Origin: Marinobacter panjinensis
GTDB taxonomy: Bacteria; Pseudomonadota; Gammaproteobacteria; Pseudomonadales; Oleiphilaceae
Direction: 5' to 3'
NCBI RefSeq assembly: GCF_005298175.1
Contig: NZ_SZYH01000001.1
Span: forward strand, 3,348,001-3,412,000
Length of the DNA stretch: 64,000 bases
Position 1 is the first letter of the stretch, and each line of letters begins with the position of its first letter. Below are positions 33,436-40,271 of the stretch, one piece after another. A model generated the notes under the pieces. The model worked only from the letters and a program-made list of their open reading frames with translations. It was not told where the DNA came from and did not search any database. Position numbers and translations under genes: made by a program.

Positions 33436-33963
33436 ATGCGCGACATGGATCCCTTAGCGTATTGGCAGAAGCAAGGCCCAGAGTTTTTCCGGGAGCTTTC
33501 CAGCTTTGGTGCCATGCCCGACGCGGTTATAAAAAAGCTCTTGGAAGAGGGGCGTGTGCTTAGCCTGAGTCCCGGGGACTCGCTTTACTCTGTTGGCGAT
33601 CGTAGCGAGGCGTTCTACATCGTGCTCAGCGGCAAAGTCGGTACCTGGATGCCCAGGAAAGATGGCGGCATGACTCTTGCGCGCTGTCACGAGCCGGGTG
33701 ATGACATGGGGTTTGTCCCCATGATTGCGCTGGCAGACCGACCTGCCAGTACCAAGGCCGATGAAGTATCGGTTGTTCTGGAAATCAGTTTTGGTCTGTT
33801 CCTGGATTTACACCAGCAAGAACCGGATGCCTTTGGCCTGATGCTCCTGAACCTCGTTCGTGGTATGGCCAGATCCATCATTACTATGGCGACCGTGTTG
33901 GCGGAACAGGATGAGCAATTGCACCTGGTTTATTCGGAATCACAGAAGTCGGAATCTGAGTGA
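33436..33963 (+). CDS. Cyclic-nucleotide-binding-domain protein without DNA-binding domain
   Basis: A 175-residue protein consisting of one cNMP-binding beta-roll (LSPGDSLYSVGDRSEAFYIVLSGKVGTW) and a C-terminal helix. No helix-turn-helix is present, so it is not a Crp-type regulator. The phosphate-binding cassette (usually GE-x-AL-x-x-RAA) is replaced by DMGFVPMIALADRPAST, so cyclic nucleotide binding is uncertain. It is monocistronic in an accessory region. Function not recognised. Confidence 0.75.
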   Translation: MRDMDPLAYWQKQGPEFFRELSSFGAMPDAVIKKLLEEGRVLSLSPGDSLYSVGDRSEAFYIVLSGKVGTWMPRKDGGMTLARCHEPGDDMGFVPMIALADRPASTKADEVSVVLEISFGLFLDLHQQEPDAFGLMLLNLVRGMARSIITMATVLAEQDEQLHLVYSESQKSESE

Positions 33964-34329
33964 AGCTCAATTTGTTTGCCCAAGTTGAGGGCATACGTCA
34001 GCACATGTCGACCTTTCGATCAGTTAATATGCTCCCAAACAAAATTCACATAATGGAATTTCTGTAGATGTTGTCGATTCTCGACCCAAAATGGCATGTA
34101 TTTATCAAAGTCTCTCAATTGGGAAGCCTAACCCGAGCCGCTCATGTGTTGGACGTCCCCCAGTCTATGGTAAGTCCACCGCGGGCGTGTCTATATTTTT
34201 GAGGAATACCGTTCCGTCCTGGGGTCTTCCACCGGACGCTCCGATCGGGGCGCTGCTAAACAAAAGCGAACATTCGCAACACTTCATATCCTTGGCGTTA
34301 TCTACACCAGTTGAGCGCTTGGTCGCTTC
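33964..34329. other. Intergenic debris between the cNMP gene and intI
   Basis: Besides the LysR fragment this 366-base stretch holds a GCGTTATC (34295-34302) that resembles the right end of an attC site, preceded by a small hairpin GCGAACATTCGC. It might be a decayed attC, but no paired left half was found. Confidence 0.35.
34068..34202 (+). pseudogene. Truncated LysR regulator (HTH only)
   Basis: From the ATG at 34068 the frame reads 35 residues of a LysR helix-turn-helix, including SQLGSLTRAAHVLDVPQSMV. It then departs from the family after MVS and stops at 34202. The rest of the regulator is missing. It is a fragment left next to the integron integrase gene. Confidence 0.75.
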
Positions 34330-35298
34330 TCAAGAACCCGGCAAACGATCAAATGGGCTAACTGTTCCAGCTCTTCGATCGCCAATAATGTGGGTGTAGA
34401 TTTCAGTCGTCCGAATCTCGCTGTGGCCGAGGATTTCCTGAACCGTTCGGATATCACTTCCCGATCTCAGCAGCTCAGTGGCAAAAGCATGGCGAAAAGT
34501 ATGCGCCGTCACCCGTTTGGTAATTCCGCTCGCTTGCACGGCCTGCCTTAATTGCCGCGCGTATGTTGAATGATGAAGGTGATGTCGGCAAACATAGCCT
34601 GCAATGGGGTGAACGCATCTTGTGGAGGATGGGAATAGATACTGCCAACCAAAGTCTTTCATGACCGGTCCGTACTTTTTGTGCAGAGAGGCTGGGACTG
34701 ATGTTAGCCCGAATCCCTCAGCCAGGTCCGACTCATGTAGCGCTCGTGAATGGGCGATTTGCCGCTCCACGTTCTCTCTTACGTTGCCGGGGATGAGGGT
34801 ATATCGATCTTTTCGGCCCTTACCGTTGAACACCAGCAGGTTCCGGCTTTTCAGGTCGATGTCTTTTATGCGAAGCGAGAGAGCTTCGCTGATCCTCAAA
34901 CCACAGCCATAAAGAAGGGCAGTAATTAGCCAATACTCCGCATCCATATTCCCTAGAATAGAAGCGACTTCCTCTGGATTGAGAACCGTGGGCATGCGCC
35001 GGGGTGTTTTCGACATCTTGTAGTGCAGGTTTTCGATCTCCCTTTTCAGCACATTCTTGTAAAGGAAGATTATGGCGCAGAGTGCTTGGTTTTGGGTGGC
35101 GGGGCTGACCCCTCGATTTACGGCGAGATGATTCAGGAAACGCTCAATTTCGTGATTGCCCATCACCTCGGGGTGCTTCTTGTCATTGAACAGAATGAAC
35201 TGGCGGACCCAGTAGAGATAGGTTTTCTCGGTTCGATAGCTGTACTGCCTCGTCCTGATTTCTGTACGAACCGATTGCAGAAACGGTGATTTTGACAC
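34330..35298 (-). CDS. intI: Integron integrase IntI
   Basis: A 322-residue tyrosine recombinase. Catalytic residues are in place: Arg in GCGLRISEALSLR, Lys in GKGRKDR, HxxR in HTFRHAFATELL, His in LGHSEIRTTEIYTH and Tyr in the same segment. The integron-specific extra helix is present between them (CRHHLHHSTYARQLRQAV), which separates IntI from phage integrases. The GTG start at 35298 is preceded by AAGGAGGGG. It is transcribed away from a cassette array starting at 35641, the standard integron arrangement, and a perfect LexA box lies just upstream. Confidence 0.95.
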   Translation of the reverse strand: MSKSPFLQSVRTEIRTRQYSYRTEKTYLYWVRQFILFNDKKHPEVMGNHEIERFLNHLAVNRGVSPATQNQALCAIIFLYKNVLKREIENLHYKMSKTPRRMPTVLNPEEVASILGNMDAEYWLITALLYGCGLRISEALSLRIKDIDLKSRNLLVFNGKGRKDRYTLIPGNVRENVERQIAHSRALHESDLAEGFGLTSVPASLHKKYGPVMKDFGWQYLFPSSTRCVHPIAGYVCRHHLHHSTYARQLRQAVQASGITKRVTAHTFRHAFATELLRSGSDIRTVQEILGHSEIRTTEIYTHIIGDRRAGTVSPFDRLPGS

Positions 35299-35321
35299 AG
35301 TCGCCCCTCCTTGGCTGAAAG

Positions 35322-35337
35322 CTGTATATTTGTACAG
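35322..35337. promoter_or_regulatory. LexA box in the intI promoter
   Basis: CTGTATATTTGTACAG fits CTGT-N8-ACAG exactly, 24 bases upstream of the intI GTG. SOS control of intI by LexA is established for other integrons. Confidence 0.9.
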
Positions 35338-35641
35338 TTATAATGGAAAAGCCTCGAAAATGCCAAAAATTCTGCGGCTTAATTTGCATGGCGCTGCGCT
35401 CTTTTCACAGAGCACCCTAGTAGCTTATTGATTTAGAAACGGAAATTTTTAGCCTTTTGGATTTAACTAGCAGAAACGTGCAACAATAACCCGCGTGCAA
35501 ACTTTCCACAGAATCAGGAGAGGAAAAGCGCCTGAGAGCCGGATGGTAAGGGTTTGAAAAGGCGAGATTGTCCGGGCCGTGACTCAGTTTTGGACGGGGT
35601 GGTGGCATTGCGGTTTAATAAGAATTCAAACTAATAAGCTG
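35338..35641 (+). other. attI region of the integron
   Basis: About 300 bases between the LexA box and the first cassette with no gene. The last base is the G of GTTAGCC (35641-35647), the junction with cassette 1. Its complement GGCTAAC begins that cassette's own attC at 36129, which proves the boundary. The cassette promoter Pc is expected here or inside intI but was not identified with confidence. Confidence 0.8.
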
Positions 35642-35649
35642 TTAGCCGT

Positions 35650-36141
35650 ATGAATAGAGTAATCGCCACACTTCTAGGAATAATATTTGCCATGACCGCG
35701 AATGCTGAAGAAGAAAAAGGAATAATTGGTCGCGTATACGAAGACGGATTGCCCGTAATCTACAAATTCGTCAATGAGCTTCCACAGGATAGCGTCAGAT
35801 CTAACTTGTCATGGCTAACGGTCATATCCTGGAAATACGATGGCGAATCGAATAACGGGATGCCGTTAAACGATGAAAACCAAAGCATGATCGTACTAGA
35901 GGATGCCATCGAAGATCATATTGAAAAAGATCAGGTTCTTCGTCATGTATATAGCCGAACCGGCAACAATCTAAAAGAACTTGTTTACTACATACACGAC
36001 CAAGATAAGTTCTTAGAGGCTTTTAACAAGGCGCTGAGTGGCCACCCACGATATCCCATCGAAATTAACTTCTATCAGGATGCTGAGTGGGAAGATTTTA
36101 AAAGGCTATTAAATGACTTCGAGACAGCGGCTAACAAGTAG
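35650..36141 (+). CDS. Cassette 1: exported DUF695-like protein
   Basis: A 163-residue protein with a clear signal peptide (VIATLLGIIFAMTANA). The mature part contains YKFVNELPQDSVRSNLSWLTVISWKY and a C-terminal YPIEINFYQDAEWEDFKRLL. The layout resembles DUF695 proteins, which are frequent in integron cassettes, but this is only a moderate match by eye. The frame fills almost the whole cassette (35642-36193) and its stop codon lies inside attC, as is usual. Codon use is AT-richer than the core genes. Confidence 0.7.
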   Translation: MNRVIATLLGIIFAMTANAEEEKGIIGRVYEDGLPVIYKFVNELPQDSVRSNLSWLTVISWKYDGESNNGMPLNDENQSMIVLEDAIEDHIEKDQVLRHVYSRTGNNLKELVYYIHDQDKFLEAFNKALSGHPRYPIEINFYQDAEWEDFKRLLNDFETAANK

Positions 36142-36199
36142 CTACACCGGACAAAATACTCGCTGCGCTCCTATTTTCCCGGTGAGCTAGGCGTTATGC
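36129..36199 (+). repeat. attC site 1
   Basis: Left half GGCTAAC (36129-36135), right half GTTATGC (36193-36199). Internal arms TAGCTACACCGG and CCGGTGAGCTA pair with one extrahelical base, the hallmark of attC folding. Length 71 bases. Confidence 0.92.
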
Positions 36200-36271
36200 A
36201 TTGCGTTCGTCTTGACGTACGTACCTATAGGCGTACACTTGATTAAAAGTTAAACACGCAAGAGGTGCGTC

Positions 36272-36514
36272 ATGACCGGAATCACAGCAACTGAGGCGCG
36301 CAGCAACCTTTATCGGTTGATTGACGAGACCGCCGAGTCCCACCAACCAATCGTCATCATGGGTAAGCGGAACAAAGCTGTTCTGGTATCCGAAGAAGAC
36401 TGGTCTGCTATTCAGGAAACACTTTACCTGCTCTCCGTACCCGGTATGCGGGAGTCTATTCGGGAAGGGATGGATACTCCCGTGGATGCATGCGATGAGG
36501 AGCTGGACTGGTGA
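36272..36514 (+). CDS. Cassette 2: Phd/YefM-family antitoxin
   Basis: An 80-residue antitoxin. The N-terminal ITATEARSNLYRLIDETAESHQPIVI and the middle KRNKAVLVSEEDWSAIQETLYLL are the standard Phd/YefM pattern, with an acidic C-terminus (DACDEELDW) that masks the toxin. AAGAGGT precedes the ATG. It overlaps the YoeB gene by four bases. Antitoxin plus toxin complexes of this type repress their own promoter, so expression need not depend on the integron promoter. Confidence 0.93.
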   Translation: MTGITATEARSNLYRLIDETAESHQPIVIMGKRNKAVLVSEEDWSAIQETLYLLSVPGMRESIREGMDTPVDACDEELDW

Positions 36515-36774
36515 CATGGAAGTTGGTTTACACCAAGCAGGCCCAGAAAGATGCAAAAAAGTTGGCCTCCAGCGGCCTCAAACCTAAAGCCCAGGAACTG
36601 TTAGCGCTAATAGCGGAAGATCCGTACCGCAAGCCGCCTCCGTTTGAGAAGCTAATTGGTGATCTTGCGGGGGCCTATTCGCGCCGCATTAATATTCAGC
36701 ATCGCCTGGTCTACCAAGTACTGGAGGACGAGCAAGTCGTGAAAGTCCTCAGACTCTGGAGCCACTACGAATAA
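36511..36774 (+). CDS. yoeB: Cassette 2: YoeB/Txe-family toxin
   Basis: An 87-residue toxin starting MTWKLVYTKQAQKDAKKLASSGL. Catalytic features of the ribosome-dependent mRNA interferase YoeB are present: PFEKLIGDLAGAYSRRINIQHRLVYQV (Glu, Arg) and the C-terminal LRLWSHYE (His-Tyr). It stops one base before attC2. Its presence in a cassette can stabilise the array by post-segregational killing, a known role of integron toxin-antitoxin cassettes. Confidence 0.94.
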   Translation: MTWKLVYTKQAQKDAKKLASSGLKPKAQELLALIAEDPYRKPPPFEKLIGDLAGAYSRRINIQHRLVYQVLEDEQVVKVLRLWSHYE

Positions 36775-36775
36775 T

Positions 36776-36853
36776 GCATAACCAGCCGCTGTTGCCGGAC
36801 AATTTTTCCACCGCTTCGCGGTTCCAAAATAGCCGCAAAGCTCCGCGTTAGGT
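36776..36853 (+). repeat. attC site 2
   Basis: Left half GCATAAC (36776-36782) is the exact complement of the GTTATGC that opens cassette 2, and the right half is GTTAGGT (36847-36853). The internal arms pair imperfectly around a CCGCTTCGCGG hairpin. Length 78 bases. Confidence 0.9.
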
Positions 36854-36858
36854 GAAAC

Positions 36859-37248
36859 ATGAAATTCCCTCACATCAAGGGGCTAGAAGCGAGACAAGAA
36901 GGCAATGTGCCGGAGCTTCTCATGGTCAACTATGACCTTTGGACGCTACGACTCACGCTTTCGTTTCGGTCTAATGAGATAGTCTATGTCGATTTTGAGG
37001 CAGTGGAAGGCTTTCGCGTACTCGACGAAGGTCAATTACTGGAATTCTGGGGAGATGATTCTAGGGATCACTGGATATTCGAGGTCTTGGGCAATGGTTG
37101 GCTGGCAGCGGAGTCAGACCGCGAGACGGCACCACTTATCGATGAAGGCCACGAACTCAAAGAATATTTGGTAGCGGGTATCAATGATTGCGTCAGTATC
37201 CTAGATTACGGGTATCCGAAGGTGACCTATAAGACGCGAAACACCTAA
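36859..37248 (+). CDS. Cassette 3: hypothetical protein
   Basis: A 129-residue soluble protein, acidic and rich in aromatic residues, without signal peptide or membrane segment. It contains VYVDFEAVEGFRVLDEGQLLEFW, suggesting a mostly beta fold. I do not recognise the family. The frame starts 11 bases after the cassette junction and ends inside attC3, as expected of a real cassette gene. Confidence 0.7.
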   Translation: MKFPHIKGLEARQEGNVPELLMVNYDLWTLRLTLSFRSNEIVYVDFEAVEGFRVLDEGQLLEFWGDDSRDHWIFEVLGNGWLAAESDRETAPLIDEGHELKEYLVAGINDCVSILDYGYPKVTYKTRNT

Positions 37249-37314
37249 CCAGTGCAGGTTGTCGGACAGGTACTATGCTCCGCTCCGTACCTGCCGCAAC
37301 TGCAAGCGTTATAA
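37243..37314 (+). repeat. attC site 3
   Basis: Left half ACCTAAC (37243-37249) complements the GTTAGGT opening cassette 3. Right half GTTATAA (37308-37314). The inner arms around TGCAGGTTG...CAACTGCA and CAGGTAC...GTACCTG pair with three extrahelical bases. Length 72 bases. Confidence 0.92.
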
Positions 37315-37326
37315 GGGAAGAGGCTA

Positions 37327-37938
37327 ATGGAGGAGGATGACTGGAAGTCGGAAAGAGTCGAGGCCATTCAAGAGTCGCTAGAATTTCTCTCCACGAATGA
37401 GCAAAAATTCGAGAGGGAAAAATGGGTGGTTGCGCGGCTTCTTGAATATGCAGTAGATGAGTTTTCAGAATCATTCTTGTCCGAAGCGGACGAGCCTGCA
37501 GATGTCGCTTTTCTTGAGGCAAATTTCCAGGTTAAAGAGATTCTGGAACACGGGCGTCGCCGAAGTGACGAATATCGTAAGGCATTGTTAGTGGCCAAAA
37601 ACGCAGAAGATTTTTCAGACTTGGTCAGCGACTATAATCCGAAGTTCATTTCGTTTTGCGACATAGTTGCGCGTAGCCACAGGTATGCGGAGAGCTTGGT
37701 AAGGAAATATGGTCCTCGGGAGCGCGAAAAACTAGATCTTGTGTGTTATTTCAACTTCAACCACCACCACGAAACTCCTCCTGAAAAGTCTCTTGAAGTT
37801 ACGCACTTGTTCAGATCATTTGCGATTGTAAGTAATAGATACAGAGCCGTGATTTACGCAACAGAGGATGCCCCTGCTTTCTTGCGGGAGAGCGTGGGAA
37901 AGGTCTGGGATATTGCTGGCGAGCAAGTTCCCTTATAA
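37327..37938 (+). CDS. Cassette 4: hypothetical protein
   Basis: A 203-residue, strongly charged, probably all-helical cytoplasmic protein. Recognisable segments are KWVVARLLEYAVDEFSESF and YFNFNHHHETPPEKSLEV, but no known domain could be assigned. The gene begins 18 bases after the cassette junction, with a weak AAGAGG site, and its stop overlaps the left end of attC4. It is the last cassette of the array. Confidence 0.7.
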   Translation: MEEDDWKSERVEAIQESLEFLSTNEQKFEREKWVVARLLEYAVDEFSESFLSEADEPADVAFLEANFQVKEILEHGRRRSDEYRKALLVAKNAEDFSDLVSDYNPKFISFCDIVARSHRYAESLVRKYGPREREKLDLVCYFNFNHHHETPPEKSLEVTHLFRSFAIVSNRYRAVIYATEDAPAFLRESVGKVWDIAGEQVPL

Positions 37939-38037
37939 CAAGTCGTTCAAGTTCGTTCCGGGCCTACGGCCCTCCACCGGACCGCCTTGCCTACGCGGTT
38001 GCTCCGGCAAGTCGGCCGCTTAACATCAGCGTTATCC
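37933..38037 (+). repeat. attC site 4 (end of array)
   Basis: Left half TTATAAC (37933-37939) complements the GTTATAA opening cassette 4. Right half GTTATCC (38031-38037). At 105 bases it is longer than the others and carries extra internal hairpins such as GGGCC-TAC-GGCCC. No further cassette follows. Confidence 0.85.
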
Positions 38038-38162
38038 CCAAATCTGAACGTTCGCTTTGCGACCGTAGTGCCCTCAATGAATCTTCTTATCTAGAGGTGT
38101 TTTGGTTTCTTTCAGTGCAAAGGTCAGATTGCGATCGCCCCAATATCCTTTCGAATTTGTGC

Positions 38163-38191
38163 GGACACACCGTGGACACAATTCGGACACA
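38163..38191. repeat. Three GGACACA iterons at 11-bp spacing next to the tRNA
   Basis: GGACACA begins at 38163, 38174 and 38185, exactly one helical turn apart, 50 bases from the tRNA 3' end. One further copy lies at the matching position beside R2 (27464). The layout resembles arm-type binding sites of tRNA-targeting integrases or their excisionases (inference). Confidence 0.5.
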
Positions 38192-38195
38192 GGCA

Positions 38196-38230
38196 AATAA
38201 AAAAGGCCTGCGTTCTCACGCAAGCCTTTT
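38196..38230 (-). terminator. Terminator of tRNA-Arg (repeat R3)
   Basis: Read on the minus strand, AAGGCTTGCGT and ACGCAGGCCTT pair around GAGA and are followed by a T-rich tail. The same hairpin with one loop difference occurs at 5321, and a covarying version at 27481. Confidence 0.85.
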
Positions 38231-38237
38231 AAAATAA

Positions 38238-38314
<77 letters not shown>

Positions 38315-38417
38315 TTGTCGGAATCAATGCCTTGGCATCAATTTCGAGTGCGCAATCTTACGTGTGATGGGGGGTTCTGTCCAGTCCTCTTGGCGCTGGT
38401 TTGGCATGATTCAGGAG

Positions 38418-40262
38418 TCAGACGGAATCGGCTTCAACTCTGGGGTTCCGGGGATAATAACGTTCCGGCAGGCGCTCAATGTGCGGGAAAAAGCGGGTGT
38501 CTTTGTAGGGCATTTTCATGAAGCCGGAAACGCCCAGTCCAGTGATCTGGTCCACCGCTGACAGGATTTCGTCGAGAAGCCGGGAAAATTCTCCCTCCCG
38601 GTCCGGGTCCAGCAGCCGGTAGTGGCTGTGGATCTTGAGGTGGCGGGGCAGGGCTTCGAAGATGATCATGCCGGTATGGTGGATGTCGTTGAGGGATTCC
38701 AGCGCGGTAATGATGGTTTGCGGCAGTACCAGGAACTCTTCCGGGTCGGGGCCGTCCTCGAAGTAGGAATGCACTCGCGATTCGTCTTCCACCTCTGGCG
38801 CCGCGCTAACCTCATAACGCAATTGCATGCCGGGTTCCGGCACGAAGGGCTGGTCTGGTTCATCGCGGTCGATGTGGAGGGTGTTGCGGGCGTTGAACAG
38901 GCAGCTCTTGAAGATGCCCTGGCGGTAGATGGCCTGGGCCAGATACACCATGTTGTTGACCGCCCTGATGAAAGCGGTCTTCAGGCTGGGGTCATGCAGA
39001 TTCAGCGAGGTGTCGATGTAGACGCCATCACTCTCCCAGCGCACGGCAAGGCCACCTTCGACGGGGTATCGCCCAAGCCGGCTGACGGCAGCGAGAAACG
39101 CCTTTTCCGTCTCACCCATCCCTTGCATGAAGTTTTTATAGTAGCGGTCCAGCTGCACGTCATTGACGTCGTTGAGGGTTTCCGGAGCGCCTTCCTGTCG
39201 CAGGAAGGATTTTCGGGAGCTGTACACCACAGTGTCGATTTCATGGTCTGACGGTCGCGTCCACACCGGCACCAACGGGTTCAACGCCGGCTCTGGCAGA
39301 TCAATCATCACCGTGCGGGCCATTCTCGGCATTTCTCTGAGGTAGTAGTCGCCGGCCTGGCGCCTCGTTTCCGGATCCGGGGCCAGCATGCCATCCAGCA
39401 TGCGGGCGAATTCCATGGGCAGGCCCAGGGAGTTGGCCGGTATTGCCTGGTGCCCGAAGCGGCACGACTGTCCAGATGCCAGCGCGTAGAGAGTCCCGGC
39501 AGCGCCCTGTTCATCAAAACGGGGAGATGACAGGCCACCATTCAATTGTTCCTCGCCGATGAAGTAGACGTCCCCGAGCCGTGCGTTAGTCTGCTGCAGG
39601 TTGTCGGACATCAGCTCCATGACATTGCTGGTGATGAACTGCAGATTGGCGTCGAGTTGTGCGAACACCGACGAACCCCAATCGATCAGGGCGATATTCT
39701 CGGTGCTGGCGTCGAACACCAGGTTGGAGGGCTTGATATCGCCATGAACGATAGGGCGCCCGGCAGGGCCATTCTCCCGGCGCAGGTTGCGCAGGATATC
39801 CGCAAGCTGGTCGGCAATTCGCATCACCACCCGTGGCTTGAGGCGGCCTTCACGCAGGGAGACTTCTTCCAGGTTAAGACCGGCCGCCCGCTCCATCACC
39901 AGGATGGGCTGGTTGTGTGCCCGCTGGTAGGCAATCAGCCGGGGCACTCTTGGGTGCCGGACCTGCTCGAGGATGTAGGCTTCGTCCTCCAGGCGGTCCT
40001 GCAGGTGTTGGGGCAAGTTGATGCGGGTAAATTTGAAGACGTGTTCGGGGCCGGTGTTGTCCGGACTTGGCAGACGGCCTGCGAACACGAAGCCGTAGGC
40101 GCCCTTGCCAATCAGCTCGATGTCCAGGTAACCCAGTTGGCGGAGTTGGGTGGCACACAGTGCCACCCAGTCCTTGAGCTTCTTGGCATCGTCATGGCTG
40201 AGCAGGTAGATCGACTGCTCTTCAGGTATGTAGAACTGCTGCAGTTGCGTCTTCTGCGCCAT
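38418..40262 (-). CDS. Serine/threonine protein kinase-like protein
   Basis: A 614-residue protein. The first 300 residues are a eukaryotic-type kinase domain: glycine loop GKGAYGFVF, VMERAAGLNLEEV hinge, catalytic loop HGDIKPSN and a metal loop IDWGSS in place of DFG. The C-terminal 300 residues have no recognised domain and no membrane span. Activity is likely, since the catalytic Asp and Asn are kept, although the activation segment is atypical. It ends 10 bases before the E2 gene upstream of it, so it may be co-transcribed with the bkd operon. Confidence 0.82.
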   Translation of the reverse strand: MAQKTQLQQFYIPEEQSIYLLSHDDAKKLKDWVALCATQLRQLGYLDIELIGKGAYGFVFAGRLPSPDNTGPEHVFKFTRINLPQHLQDRLEDEAYILEQVRHPRVPRLIAYQRAHNQPILVMERAAGLNLEEVSLREGRLKPRVVMRIADQLADILRNLRRENGPAGRPIVHGDIKPSNLVFDASTENIALIDWGSSVFAQLDANLQFITSNVMELMSDNLQQTNARLGDVYFIGEEQLNGGLSSPRFDEQGAAGTLYALASGQSCRFGHQAIPANSLGLPMEFARMLDGMLAPDPETRRQAGDYYLREMPRMARTVMIDLPEPALNPLVPVWTRPSDHEIDTVVYSSRKSFLRQEGAPETLNDVNDVQLDRYYKNFMQGMGETEKAFLAAVSRLGRYPVEGGLAVRWESDGVYIDTSLNLHDPSLKTAFIRAVNNMVYLAQAIYRQGIFKSCLFNARNTLHIDRDEPDQPFVPEPGMQLRYEVSAAPEVEDESRVHSYFEDGPDPEEFLVLPQTIITALESLNDIHHTGMIIFEALPRHLKIHSHYRLLDPDREGEFSRLLDEILSAVDQITGLGVSGFMKMPYKDTRFFPHIERLPERYYPRNPRVEADSV

Positions 40263-40271
40263 GATGTCCTG

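Noticed and set aside
34295..34302. GCGTTATC considered as a fifth attC right end
   Set aside because: No complementary left half could be found, and it lies on the wrong side of intI.
34330..35298. Tyrosine recombinase considered as the integrase of the tRNA-Arg island
   Set aside because: It has the integron-specific helix and lies opposite a cassette array with attC sites. IntI does not target tRNA ends, so the island integrase is missing.
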